Assembly: GCA_024516155.1 (NCBI GenBank)
Contig: JAJJXM010000036.1
Location: forward strand, 546,957-610,956
Source of the DNA: Pyronema omphalodes
Taxonomy: Eukaryota > Ascomycota > Pezizomycetes > Pezizales > Pyronemataceae
Direction: 5' to 3'
Length of the DNA: 64,000 bases
Part shown: positions 19,087-29,950 of the stretch, one piece after another
Layout of the letters: every line of letters begins with the position of its first letter
How positions within the stretch are numbered: position 1 is the first letter of the stretch
The notes under the pieces: model-generated
Databases searched by the model: none
What the model was told of the DNA's origin: nothing
What the model saw: only the letters and a program-made list of their open reading frames with translations
Program-made: the position numbers and the translations under genes

Positions 19087-19247
19087 TGTTGAAGTGCGCC
19101 TAAGGCCCTAGTGCTTAGGTGGAGGTGGACCACTCTCTATGTATAGGCACTCGCTTGCCCGTCTATGTCTGACTCTTCACGCTCGTTAATACATTCGGTC
19201 ACCACCTCCACTTTCTTCTTCTTCTCGTGCCTGTGAGACCTTCGACA
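19087..19247 (+). repeat. 5' LTR of Copia D
   Basis: 161 bp, TGTTGAAG...CTTCGACA; identical by eye to 39595-39755. Confidence 0.95.
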
Positions 19248-19260
19248 GGTTATGAGCCCT
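19248..19260 (+). other. Half-tRNA(iMet) primer binding site of Copia D
   Basis: GGTTATGAGCCCT directly abuts the LTR. Its reverse complement is the anticodon-arm sequence of eukaryotic initiator Met tRNA (…GGGCTCATAACC…), the arrangement used by Drosophila copia and yeast Ty5. The same site follows the LTRs of I (57112) and J. Confidence 0.7.
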
Positions 19261-19352
19261 TGCGTAACCGCTACTCTTACCGTTATCCTTTATTAGTCAT
19301 AACTTATATTATTTCTTCACTTTCCCCTTAATTTTAATCACTCTCTCCCACG

Positions 19353-21681
19353 ATGTCCGACGAAGTCCAAGAACCTACTGCTTTGAAGTGCCCAATTCTG
19401 ACGGTCGCCAATTATGCGCAGTGGAAGGACCCCATCCACTTTATCTTGGCCGGGAATAGCGCCTGGAATATTGTGAACGGGAAGGAGACGCGCCCTGCTG
19501 GCAGCACCAGCCAACAAGCTCAGAGGGATCTCCAATACTTCGATGAGAGGGCGGCCAGAGCTACCCAGATCATCTTTGACCACTGCGACATCACCTGCCG
19601 CAGGGTCATCACCGGACTCGACAACCCACGGGAGATGTGGCTAAAACTCGAAGCCCGGTTTGATAACTCGAAAACAAACTCTGGACGAAGAAACCTCTGG
19701 ATTAAATTCTGGAGATCAAAGCCAAACCCCGGGCAGTCCATGTCGAAATGGATAACTGATCTCCTGAATATTCAGGCCCCACTTACCGGTACAGTTTTAG
19801 ATATCAGCGACACTGCGCTGGTTGATTATGTTATTGCAAATCTCCCCGACTCCTACGGAGTTAAGAAACACGAGCTCGCGAAACTTGATAATATTGCGGT
19901 TGACGAGCTCCAGAAGATCCTGCACGACCACGAGCATATGTGGGAAGCCACCCTAGGATCCCCGAAGGGCGAGGCGCATGCTACGACGACCAAGTGGTGC
20001 GACCACTGTAAACGCGCTAGCCATAACACGAAGGAATGCTACGCAAATCGCAACAACAACAAACGCGCAGCATCCTCAAGCGCCGGACCGTCCAGACCTA
20101 CTAAAACTTCGAAAAAGGAGGATGTCCAGTGCCACTACTGTACAAAGAAGGGGCACGTTGCGACAGAGTGCAAGCTCAGATCTTGTGAACCTGGGCACAG
20201 CTTCGTCTATGCAGAGGCTTTTCCGATTGTATCTCTAGTGCTTCGTTCTCAGTGTTGACAGACACTTCGTTCCCAAGAACAGACAGACACTTCGTTCCCA
20301 AGAACTAATAGAGCTTATCCAAAGATAAAGCTAGGAAGAGAATTAATCGATCACAGGCGGAATAAACTTAAGGGTTGTCTTCGGAGGTATTCGTTGGTGA
20401 TAATAGGTATCGTCGCGTAGAGGATCAAATGGTTGATGATGGAGGAGAGAGAGGGAAGACAAAGGCTCTTTTATAGACTTTCGTCTACAAGTTCGCCCAG
20501 ACTTCCTAGGGAACCAATCTCCAAACTGAGCCTAGGAGATAAGACAAGAGTCATTTCTGAGACGCATCTGCTGATAGATTGCATCATACAAAGTGCGTAA
20601 TCATATTGATTACTTCCTTGCATGATGCTTGCTATCGTCAGACTCATCCTTGACATTCCTCTCTGTACTACCACACCTTCCAATCAGGTGTCAGGGTTAT
20701 GAGTCATATGGGAGGGCAACTCCGCTTGACTGCATAATGCATGAACTCCTCTGACAAATAACATGTGAGTCATTTATCTTGTGAGTCGTGCTATCATAGA
20801 TCTCCCTAGAGAATCTCGATTGCGAATGGAGGAATCTGACATCATAAGGCATCCATGCCCTACCGGAGTGGATCACTCCGACACATTCCTGTGTGATGTC
20901 ATTATGGCTCCACCTGCGCGCACTTGCGCGCAGCCACACCCTGGTGTGGATGCAAACGCCGAACTGTTCCTTGGTTGGTAGTCAATAGCCTAAGGGCGCG
21001 TCATATCGGTTCCACCAAACAGTTTCCTTGAGATGGTTGTATGCTTATGGACGTCGTCTCATGCCTTAGCAATCTTGACCCTTGTCCATAGCCCCACTCC
21101 TGTTTGCCGACTAGATTCTGCCTTGTCTTCCTGGCTGACCATTCACCCAACTAAGTAACACCGGATGATTTCGTCGCACCGCTCTGCACATCCTTGGAAC
21201 TCTCTTCCGATGCAGACCCCTTTGTAGCCGTGAACTTCCGAACACTCCTCAAGTATAAGGAGGTGTCCTTTCGTCTTCGTCTTCGTTCTCCATCAGCGTC
21301 GTTCGTAGTTGCTCAAGGGTAAGTCGACACCCATGAGGTAAGTGTTCCCCAATCTCTTCTCTTCTGAATCCTCCCAAACTGACATTGAATAATAGTTGCG
21401 ACGCCTCGGGCCGGGATCCTCGTGAGGTCCTATCGGAAAGTCACGAATGACGTGACGTGGCTTGTCGGAGCTCCTCTGGGGGTTCCGGCCCGGGATACTA
21501 ATCTGACTATTCATTCTCTGTCGAGTTTGCCATATTCTCCATTGCGTTATATATGATACCAATTCTATCCTCACACATTTTAGGGTGTGACAGATCTTCA
21601 GCTACCGCCATACGCGAGCGGTACAAGCTTCGCTCCAGTGCGAAAATTGCCGAGTTAGACAACACTGATCTCGGTATTTGA
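19353..21681 (+). pseudogene. gag: Copia D gag, split by solo LTR F
   Basis: The ATG at 19353 starts a Gag like that of I and J (two zinc knuckles, CDHCKRASHNTKEC and CHYCTKKGHVATEC). The frame is cut at 20183 by the 1.4-kb solo LTR and resumes after the GATCT duplication (21593-21597), ending at the TGA 21679-21681. The insertion separates the second zinc knuckle from the C-terminal tail. The ORF that runs on into the LTR (to 20258) is a by-product. Confidence 0.9.
20184..21592 (-). repeat. Solo LTR of family F in Copia D gag, TSD GATCT
   Basis: 1409 bp, on the plus strand TGTGAACC...GTGTGACA, flanked by GATCT at 20179-20183 and 21593-21597. No internal region remains, so this is an LTR-LTR recombination product. 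The uninterrupted site is seen in Copia I near 58045. Contains no gene. Confidence 0.9.
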
Positions 21682-23316
21682 CTCGGGAACTCCAGCACCT
21701 CCCTAACAGCGCAAGTCTTGATCGCCACAGACTCGTCCGCTGAGACACATACATGGGTGCTCGACTCTGGTGCAACGCACCACTTTTGTAATGATAAATC
21801 TGCTTTTCTTATTGATTCTTTAGCTACTTGCAAGTCCATCAACATTCGCTTAGGTGACAATAGTACAGTCACCACCAACACCTACGGAAAAATCATACTC
21901 AACAATCTCTTTCAAATTTCTGCACTATACGTTCCCACGTTTCGACTCTCCCTTTTCTCCCTGCCCCTCTTTGATAAAAGGGGGTGGCAAATTACTATGG
22001 CGGACGGTACTTGTACTGTGAAAGACAAGACCTCCAAAACAATCATTGTCGCTCGCATGAAGGACAATCTCTACAGATGGACAGCAGAGGCCATTAAGGA
22101 AGACCACGACGCCCTGATAACCACTCGTTCTGGTGCAGGCGTTGACATTAACACTATTCCCTCCTCGACCCGAACAACGACATCATCGAATAAACGAACA
22201 AGTGCAGAGGTTGACTTTACGCGTCCAAGCGACAAAGACCTTCGAACAGCACATAGACAGTCTTTCCGCCTTCAACCAACAAGCAATTTCGAGATGTGGC
22301 ACAGGAGACTGGCCCACCTCAATACCGAGTCCTTGTCTAAAAATATTAATTCGACTGATAAAACTACAACATCAGATCATCTCCAGTCCTGCACAACGTG
22401 CATACAGGCCAAAAAGCGACAGTCCTTTATCCGATTACCAACCGAACGTGCGAGCAAGCCTTTCGAACTTGTCCACTCGGATGTCTGCGGCCCGATGTCG
22501 ACTCCGTCGATCAGCCAACGACGGTATTATATCATCTATATTGATGACTTTAGTCCTTTCGCCAAAGTTTACTTTCTGAAATCAAAATCCACAGACGCGG
22601 TACTACCTGTATTCCAAGAATACAAAGCGTGGATTGAGTCTCAAGGACATAAGATTCTTCGGTTCAGGTGTGATAATGGCACAGGGGAATTCAACAATCA
22701 ACAGTTCCGTTCTTTCCTGGCGAAAAACGGTATCTCGTTCGAACCCTCACCACCCTTCACACAGCATAAAAACGGAACTGCCGAGAGATTCATTCAGACA
22801 ATCAACGGCAAAGCACGTTCCATGCTGCTAGACGCCCAAGTTCCTCATCGCTTCTGGGCTGAGGCTGTTAACACAGCGGTGTACCTTCACTCGATATCTC
22901 CGACTAGAACGCTCAAAGTCTGGCTAAGTCCTCATGAGGCCCTGTTTCACAGGCCGCCGCAGCTGCTACACCTTCGAAGATTCGGTTGCACGGTCTTCAA
23001 GCATATACCGAAGGAGCAGAGGACAGACAAGAACTGGAGCGCACGCGCGTCACACAGTATGATGGTTGGATACACGGATTCATCAAAGATTTGGCGCATC
23101 TATGATTTCAATTCACGTTCTGTCGTGCGCGCTTCCAACGTCGTTTTCTTAGAGGACAATAATGCTTTCGATTCTGAAGGACGTCCCAATACATCAGAGG
23201 AAATCATCAAGGCAATATCTGACTGTTTCCCTGATATCGTTGAAGGGGGTGATGAGAATGCGTCAGCGCTCATATCACATGAGATAGATGCCCTCATTCA
23301 GAGTATGTACAAATGA
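21682..23316 (+). CDS. pol: Copia D protease-integrase part of pol
   Basis: In frame with gag after its TGA. Protease LDSGATHHFCND is near 21755. Integrase zinc domain MWHRRLAHL ... CTTCIQAKKR and core residues in HSDVCGPM, CDNGTGEF and NGTAERF are all present. The putative 5' splice site GTATGT is at 23303-23308 and the unspliced stop follows at 23314-23316. No internal stop or shift. The nearest plausible start is only by read-through or splicing from gag. Confidence 0.88.
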   Translation, partial: LGNSSTSLTAQVLIATDSSAETHTWVLDSGATHHFCNDKSAFLIDSLATCKSINIRLGDNSTVTTNTYGKIILNNLFQISALYVPTFRLSLFSLPLFDKRGWQITMADGTCTVKDKTSKTIIVARMKDNLYRWTAEAIKEDHDALITTRSGAGVDINTIPSSTRTTTSSNKRTSAEVDFTRPSDKDLRTAHRQSFRLQPTSNFEMWHRRLAHLNTESLSKNINSTDKTTTSDHLQSCTTCIQAKKRQSFIRLPTERASKPFELVHSDVCGPMSTPSISQRRYYIIYIDDFSPFAKVYFLKSKSTDAVLPVFQEYKAWIESQGHKILRFRCDNGTGEFNNQQFRSFLAKNGISFEPSPPFTQHKNGTAERFIQTINGKARSMLLDAQVPHRFWAEAVNTAVYLHSISPTRTLKVWLSPHEALFHRPPQLLHLRRFGCTVFKHIPKEQRTDKNWSARASHSMMVGYTDSSKIWRIYDFNSRSVVRASNVVFLEDNNAFDSEGRPNTSEEIIKAISDCFPDIVEGGDENASALISHEIDALIQSMYK

Positions 23317-23544
23317 TCACCCCAACTTTTTCCGCGTCACCGCTGTAGGACCTCTCACGGCCACACGGTATAGTCTTTATCACATTATCTTCGAGTCGGA
23401 TCAGCCTTCATGCTGACTCACTCTAACTATACATTGACAATTCTGTCTTGAATGTCACTGTCCCGATCAGCCTCCATGCTGTCCGGACTACTCTTGCTAG
23501 GCGAATATGCCACACACTGATTATCATCAGTTCAAGGATACTTA

Positions 23545-24073
23545 TGTCAGGGACACGAGAACGGACGTTCAAGGGACACACTGAACACTACCGGCAAGAG
23601 GAACTAGGCAGGTTCCGGGACGGGGAACGGCAGGACAAGGACCGAAGTGCTCGTCAGACGGACGGCACACTAAACAGGGACAGGGACAAGGACAAGAGTG
23701 ACGTAGGACTTAGGAGGAGAAATCTTATATTAGGAGCAAGGAGAAGACACAAGACGTTCGATGGAGAATCTCGACAACGGGGAGGCAAGCCTCCTTATGT
23801 ACAAAGGGGCGGCCAGCACTCTTGCTGGGCCGTCATACAATCATCGCTACATGAGCTTCCGTTCTCCATCGATTCACCTGCGACGCCACAGCTCTCCAGC
23901 TCGTGGTACGTCATCCATCATCAATCATTCTCTCAGTCACAATGGCACGGCACACATGACGACACCACAACACAACGGCAACACAACACGGCAAGACAAC
24001 GGCACGATGTCGATCAACAACCCCGACAACATGATGACGCAACACAACGGCTCGTCAGCCGTGTGCCGTGACA
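23545..24073 (-). repeat. 3' LTR of element C
   Basis: 529 bp, B family; the polypurine tract (C run on the plus strand, about 24075-24084) adjoins it. Confidence 0.95.
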
Positions 24074-24084
24074 GTACCCCCCCG

Positions 24085-27000
24085 TTAGGCTCGAGTTCCT
24101 ACGAGAGGAGAAGGTTTGTCTGGGTATAACTGGTGAAATCTCTCAGCGGCCTCAGTTTCGGATAGGTTCGTTTCCGGTTCCCAGGTTGGAGGGTCATGGC
24201 CGGTCCACTTGACGAGGTACTGCAGGTTCCCTCTTGACCAACGGCTATCCAGAATTTCATCCACGAACCATTCTTCTTCGCCGTCTACTACTACCGGTAG
24301 GGGCGGTGGAATAATCTGGCCAGGGAGGGGGTCCGAAGGGGCTGGGTTCAGTAGGGACACGGGGAAGGTCCTGTGGTGTTTCATGGTCTCCGGTATATCC
24401 AATTCATAGGCGTGGGATCCAATAGGCCGTAACACGGTGAAGGGGCCTAGGTGTTTGTTTTCTAGTTTGTTTGAGGGGCGGCGGGTTCTTAGGTTGCGGG
24501 CGTCCAGCCATACCAGGTCTCCTGGTTTGAAGACCGGCGCGGGGAGTCGGGAATTGTCGGCGGCTTCTATGTGGCGGGCTTGGGCGTATTTCATTTCCGA
24601 ACGTAAGACGTCATGGATGTGTGACATCCTTTCCGCTACCTCGTTCGCTTTCACTTCTTCAGGATTGTCGGTCCTGATTTCCAGTTCGAAAGAGCACTTG
24701 GGGTGTCGACCATATATAGCGTAGAACGGAGACAGCGACGTTGTATCCGATACTTGGTTATTTGCAGCAAATTCTGCCAGTGGTAAAAATTTCTTCCAAT
24801 CGTCTTGTAAATAACAGACGTACGCGCGGAGATATTGCTCCGTAACCGCGTTAATTCTCTCTGTTTGGCCGTCGGTTTGGGGATGAAAGGCCGTACTCGT
24901 GGCAATTTCGATACCCATGCAATTTGCCAAGTGTTTCCAGAAATGGGCCACAAATTGCGGACCGCGGTCGGACACTACTGTGTCTGGCAGGCCGTGTAGT
25001 TTGAATACGTTTTCCAGGAAGAGTTGCGCGAAGCCTTCTGCGTCTATCGTGGAATGACAGGGCACTAAGTGCCGCTGTTTCGTTAGTCGGCAAACGATCG
25101 CACATATTGCGTCGAAGCCTTCTGATGTCGGTAGTCCAGTAACAAAATCCACCGATATATTCTGCCAAGGGTGGTGCGGAACCGGTAGGGGCTTCAGGGT
25201 TCCATAGGGTGCGTGGCGGGTAGCCTTTGTTCTTTTGCAGGTGTGGCAATTTCGGACGAATTGGTCCACATCTTTTCTCATCAAGGGCCAGTAATAATTC
25301 CTGGCGAGGGTTTCGAAAGTCTTCGCACGGCCCGGGTGTCCCATGGTGGGGGGGTCGTGGTGATCTTGCAGTAGTTTCAATCGTAGTTTATCCAGCGCGG
25401 GGACATAGAGGCAGTCTCGGTAGTACAATCTGTTTTCCAACACGGAGCAATCGGCGAGTGATATGTTCTTACAGATTTGTGTACCGTCTTCCAGCATTCC
25501 CCACACTCGGTTGGGGAATGAATCTGTCTTGTAGCCCTCTGTAAACAGGAGGTCCACTTCGGAGGGTGCAAGTTTCATGGGCGGGGTCATGCACAACTGG
25601 AAGTTTTGTGGCTTTAGGACAGCTTGCTGATTCGCTAGGATACGTTCGTCTCCCTCTCCCGGGAGGTCGGCGGCTCGTCTTGTCAGGGCGTCCGGTTTTC
25701 CTCCCAACGTTCCCGGTCGATCGGTGATCACAAAGTTGAACCGAGACAGGAATTCGGACCAGCGTGCTTGTCGTCTATTCAGCAGCTTTGTCGTCATGAA
25801 GTATTCAAGATTCTTGTGATCCGTCAATACTTTTATAGGGAAGGCGGAGCCCTCTAAGTGGGGACGCCATTCCTCAAAACAACGAACTATTGCCAGTAGT
25901 TCTTTGTCGTAGATTTCGTAGTTGCATTCTGCCGGGGAATGCTTCTTGGAATAAAATGCGACGGGGTGTAGCACGTTATCGTCGTCGTATTGTGATAAAA
26001 CTCCAGCGGACACATAGTCAGATGCGTCTGTTTCTACTACAATCGGTTTCTCGTAGTCGAAATGCTTGAGAATCGGTGCTGATGTAAATGCGTCCTTCAG
26101 TCGGTCGAAGGCGCTCTGCTGATCTTTACCCCAGATAAAGGGGATTGCTTTACCATCTTTCTTTTTGGTCAGAGCCGTCAGCGGGGAGACCACTTTGGAG
26201 TAGTCTTTGATAAATCTTCGGTAGAAATTCGCGAAGCCTAGGAACTCTTGAACCTGTTTCAAATTGGTTGGTTCCTTCCAATCTCTCACTGTGGCTACTT
26301 TGGAATCCATCATGCGCGCGCCGTCGCGGCCGATGTTGTAGCCCAGGTACTGTACTTCTGCCTTAGCAAACTTACACTTCTCTGGCTTCAAGTGCAGTTT
26401 TTCTTGTTTGAGTCGTTCCAAGATCTTTCGGACGTGTGAGGTGTGATCGGACTTTGTTTCGGAGAATACGAGGATATCATCCAAGTATGCCGTACAAAAC
26501 TGGTCTAGGTATGGTCTCAGGACATCATTTATAAATGCCTGGAAATCGGCAGGCGCGTTGGTGAGCCCAAAGGGCATCACTTTCGATTCAAACAGGCCGT
26601 ACCGTGTGCGGAAGGCCGTCTTCCATTCTTCGCCCTCTGCCATTCTGATAAGGTTATAAGCGCTGCGGACATCAAGGGTCGTAAAGTATTGAGCTTCGGA
26701 AAGATTCATCATCGTTTCCTGTATCAATGGCAGCGGGTACCGGTTCTTCTCGGTACCTTCATTCAGTCTTCGGTAGTCGAGACACAGGCGTAGGGATCCG
26801 TCTGCTTTTTTCACGAATAATATCGGCGAGGCGGCTGGTGATTGGGAGCGTTGTATAAATCCTTTCTCCAAATTCTCATCGAGCCATGTTTTCAGCGTCT
26901 GCAACTCGTTGCGTGACAGCGAGTATAGCGGGCCAAAGGGGGGAACGAATCCCTCTTTCAGTGGGATCTTGTGATCGTAGGGTCTGTGCGGGGGAAGTTC

Positions 27001-27831
27001 CTTCGCGTTGACCTCCTTGAATAAATCGAGGTAGTCATGATACTCCTCGGGGATCATGTCTTTCAGTTCGTCGTCCGTGAGGGGGGGCTTGTCTTGTAGG
27101 GCGACGGTGATCTCGTCCAACGATAGCGAGAACACTGTCAGGCTTTCGTCTTCTACCATTTCCTTGAAGTCGGAGATGGTTAGACTTGAGATCTCTATTG
27201 GGGGTTCGTCCGGGGGGTCGGGGACCGAGTTTTCCAACTCCGGCAAGGGGTCTGTGTCGGGCTCGTGGACAGCGGGAGGGGGCCTCGAGTCCAGGACCTC
27301 GACACCGGTTGTGCTCACAGGCAACGGGGTGCAGTTCCTTAGGCAGTATTGGGAGTCGAAGCTTACAGTGTTGGAACTGAAGCTTATTGTTACATCGTGT
27401 TTCTTCAACCAGGGGATACCCAACACCACCGGGTAGTGACCCAGCTTGGTGACAAACATAGGAAGGGTTTCCGAGTGACCGTTGATGGTACACTCTACTT
27501 GGGCGAGGTGTGATATCTTTCCTGAGGATATGGGGCGGCCGTCGATAACTTCGACCGTTCGGGCGGTGGATAGGGGGGTTAGGGGGAGTTTGTGATGGCG
27601 GCCGAAATTGCGGTCAACAAAGGCGATACCAGTGGCGCCGCAGTCAACGAGCGCTACTGTTTTCACGGAGCGGTTATTGGAAAACAAGGAACAGGAGAGG
27701 ACAAGGTGTTTGCATGCTAACTTTCCAGTAAAACTTGCGCCCGATAATAGCAATGTATCAGCAATAATATTCCCACCAGCGGCAGAGCCATCTTCTTGCA
27801 GCTGGTTTATTCTTTTCCCGACACTTCTTCT
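24085..27831 (-). CDS. pol: Pol polyprotein of element C
   Basis: Uninterrupted and the same length as in B (1222 residues from 27753, and open further upstream to overlap the end of gag at 27807). Protease DCGATG, reverse transcriptase [10 protein letters not shown], RNase H ETDASDY, integrase HHCC and DDE motifs and the chromodomain (EEEWFVDEILDSR) are all present. It shares single-residue variants with the G1 unit in its 3' half (for example VITDRPG and FETLARNYYWPLM) that B lacks. The upstream limit given is an estimate by analogy with B. Confidence 0.92.
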   Translation of the reverse strand, partial: RRSVGKRINQLQEDGSAAGGNIIADTLLLSGASFTGKLACKHLVLSCSLFSNNRSVKTVALVDCGATGIAFVDRNFGRHHKLPLTPLSTARTVEVIDGRPISSGKISHLAQVECTINGHSETLPMFVTKLGHYPVVLGIPWLKKHDVTISFSSNTVSFDSQYCLRNCTPLPVSTTGVEVLDSRPPPAVHEPDTDPLPELENSVPDPPDEPPIEISSLTISDFKEMVEDESLTVFSLSLDEITVALQDKPPLTDDELKDMIPEEYHDYLDLFKEVNAKELPPHRPYDHKIPLKEGFVPPFGPLYSLSRNELQTLKTWLDENLEKGFIQRSQSPAASPILFVKKADGSLRLCLDYRRLNEGTEKNRYPLPLIQETMMNLSEAQYFTTLDVRSAYNLIRMAEGEEWKTAFRTRYGLFESKVMPFGLTNAPADFQAFINDVLRPYLDQFCTAYLDDILVFSETKSDHTSHVRKILERLKQEKLHLKPEKCKFAKAEVQYLGYNIGRDGARMMDSKVATVRDWKEPTNLKQVQEFLGFANFYRRFIKDYSKVVSPLTALTKKKDGKAIPFIWGKDQQSAFDRLKDAFTSAPILKHFDYEKPIVVETDASDYVSAGVLSQYDDDNVLHPVAFYSKKHSPAECNYEIYDKELLAIVRCFEEWRPHLEGSAFPIKVLTDHKNLEYFMTTKLLNRRQARWSEFLSRFNFVITDRPGTLGGKPDALTRRAADLPGEGDERILANQQAVLKPQNFQLCMTPPMKLAPSEVDLLFTEGYKTDSFPNRVWGMLEDGTQICKNISLADCSVLENRLYYRDCLYVPALDKLRLKLLQDHHDPPTMGHPGRAKTFETLARNYYWPLMRKDVDQFVRNCHTCKRTKATRHAPYGTLKPLPVPHHPWQNISVDFVTGLPTSEGFDAICAIVCRLTKQRHLVPCHSTIDAEGFAQLFLENVFKLHGLPDTVVSDRGPQFVAHFWKHLANCMGIEIATSTAFHPQTDGQTERINAVTEQYLRAYVCYLQDDWKKFLPLAEFAANNQVSDTTSLSPFYAIYGRHPKCSFELEIRTDNPEEVKANEVAERMSHIHDVLRSEMKYAQARHIEAADNSRLPAPVFKPGDLVWLDARNLRTRRPSNKLENKHLGPFTVLRPIGSHAYELDIPETMKHHRTFPVSLLNPAPSDPLPGQIIPPPLPVVVDGEEEWFVDEILDSRWSRGNLQYLVKWTGHDPPTWEPETNLSETEAAERFHQLYPDKPSPLVGTRA

Positions 27832-29154
27832 TCAGCATCCACTAATTCCACGCTCGCCACTTTAACATTCGTCTTAGCGGGGCACGACGCAGCCATGTGG
27901 CCGAGGCCACCGCAGTAGAGGCAACGTCCTTCTGATAGGCGGGTCGCGCGCTCTTGTGCCGACAGTTTCTGACGGGGTCCCTGGGCCGGGGTTTGCTTGC
28001 TGGAGGAGGCGGTGGTGGCTTGGGTAGCGGGGGTGGGGCGACTGGTGGCGGGGGTGGCGGTGGTAGTGGTTTTCACTTGGCCGCGGTTGGTACGCAGCTT
28101 GCGGAGGTTTTCAAGTGCTCTTAATTGGGAGTCCAATTTTTGACACTGTTCGACGAATTCGTGCATCGTGGTGGTGGGCGGGGCACCAACCAACTTCTCG
28201 TGTAGCTCAAGGGACAGGCCGTTACGCAGGGCATCCATGGTGGCGGCTTCGTCCCAGCCTAACTCTGCGACTAGGCGGGAGAACTCTGCATAGTAGTCCG
28301 ATAATTCGCGGTTGTTTTGTCGGAGATTTTGTAGTTTGAAACGAGCCGTTGCGCGCTCGTCCGGGTCTCCAAAGGTACGCTGTAAAATTTTAATGACGTC
28401 CTCGACGTCGTTGAGAGCCCAGCGGTTGCCATTTTCCTTGATATAAGGAAGAATCTGATCCAGGGCGCGTCCGCGGAGGCGGCCCATGGCGTAAGAAATC
28501 CGTTTATGGGGGGTCGGGAAACGTAGTTCATCGCTCACTAACTTGATGCGAAGCAAGGAGACAAAGCGGCGGAGGTCCTCCCTGTTGGACCCGTCGAAGG
28601 TTGGCGGATCCGAGATTTTGTCTCCGGTCACGCGGATGTCGGGGGAGGCGAGTAGCGCGTTGATGAGTTCACGCTGGCGGGTGAGCTCTTTCTCGTAGTA
28701 GTGGATTTCATTTGTATCGGCTTGTTCTTCCGGGGTTAGGAGGATCTCGGGGTCACGGGGGGGGGGGTCTTGGGATTGGTACGATTATCGCGGGGGCGGC
28801 GGCTGCGGCTGCGGCTGTGGTAGGGGGTGCGGCGGCTCGCGGTGCTGGTTCCGGGCCGTTTGGGTAGACCTGGACGGAGCCAGTCTGGATCACGACAGGG
28901 GGAATGGGGGCAGGGGTGGGAGCTTCCGGAGCGCGGGAGGCGACAGGGCGGGATACCCGAGTGCTGTTACGGGAGCCGGGGGTTTCCGCGAGGTCGTTTA
29001 AGAGATAACCCGTGGGGTGGTCCTGAGCGTCTAAGATGGATTGTGCGAGTTGTTTGGTAAAGGTGAGCGGTTCATGGCCGTCAGGGAACTGGGTCATGGC
29101 GGCGGCGTTCACAATTTGTTGCCAGTGTCCTTCGTCAATAAGTTTAATATGCAT
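27807..29154 (-). pseudogene. gag: Gag of element C, frameshifted
   Basis: Starts at the ATG 29154-29152 and encodes the same Gag as B, but the C run that is 13 long in B is 11 long here (G run 28757-28767 on the plus strand). The 2-nt loss shifts the frame; the downstream part from about 28631 to 27807 (capsid domain and CCHC knuckle) is open in the correct frame. It is either a real contraction or a sequencing error in a homopolymer. Confidence 0.85.
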
Positions 29155-29263
29155 TCTGGCGGGCTCTGAGGATTGGCTTGAGTCTGATGGTCCGGCGGAT
29201 GTGCTCCTGATAGGTGTAGTCCTGGAGTTGCCAGCGGACCACAAGGTAGCAGTTATTTTCTGC

Positions 29264-29386
29264 TCATCGGATGGTTCTTCGCACTGCGCCAGCGAATCTG
29301 TCGGGGATCCCAAAGGTTTCGTGTAAGGTGTGCGTTTCAAGAGCTTGTTTTAGTGCGTAGGTCCAGGCAGAACCGGTGCGGTTCAT
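29264..29386 (-). pseudogene. Truncated small pre-gag ORF of element C
   Basis: Matches the 80-residue ORF upstream of gag in B but is stopped after 40 codons by a CGA to TGA change. Confidence 0.4.
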
Positions 29387-29421
29387 GCGTGTCGGTTGAA
29401 TAGTTAATCGATCGAACGTAA

Positions 29422-29950
29422 TGTCAGGGACACGAGAACGGACGTTCAAGGGACACACTGAACACTACCGGCAAGAGGGACTAGGCAGGTTCCGGGACGG
29501 GGAACGGCAGGACAAGGACCGAAGTGCTCGTCAGACGGACGGCACACTAAACAGGGACAGGGACAAGGACAAGAGTGACGTAGGACTTAGGAGGAGAAAT
29601 CTTATATTAGGAGCAAGGAGAAGACACAAGACGTTCGATGGAGAATCTCGACAACGGGGAGGCAAGCCTCCTTATGTACAAAGGGGCGGCCAGCACTCTT
29701 GCTGGGCCGTCATACAATCATCGCTACATGAGCTTCCGTTCTCCATCGATTCACCTGCGACGCCACAGCTCTCCAGCTCGTGGTACGTCATCCATCATCA
29801 ATCATTCTCTCAGTCACAATGGCACGGCACACATGACGACACCACAACACAACGGCAACACAACACGGCAAGACAACGGCACGATGTCGATCAACAACCC
29901 CGACAACATGATGACGCAACACAACGGCTCGTCAGCCGTGTGCCGTGACA
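29422..29950 (-). repeat. 5' LTR of element C
   Basis: 529 bp, followed on the plus strand by the ACTTA duplication. Confidence 0.95.

Larger units (their letters stand above)
23545..29950 (-). mobile_element. Gypsy chromovirus C (B family), minus strand, TSD ACTTA
   Basis: LTRs at 23545-24073 and 29422-29950 (529 bp each, one visible difference), duplication ACTTA at 23540-23544 and 29951-29955. Pol is intact, gag has a frameshift in a C run. It sits inside the intron-like segment of Copia D, in antisense orientation to D. Confidence 0.95.

Noticed and set aside
23448..24071. 207-codon ORF joining Copia intron DNA to the C LTR
   Set aside because: A chance fusion across the insertion junction.
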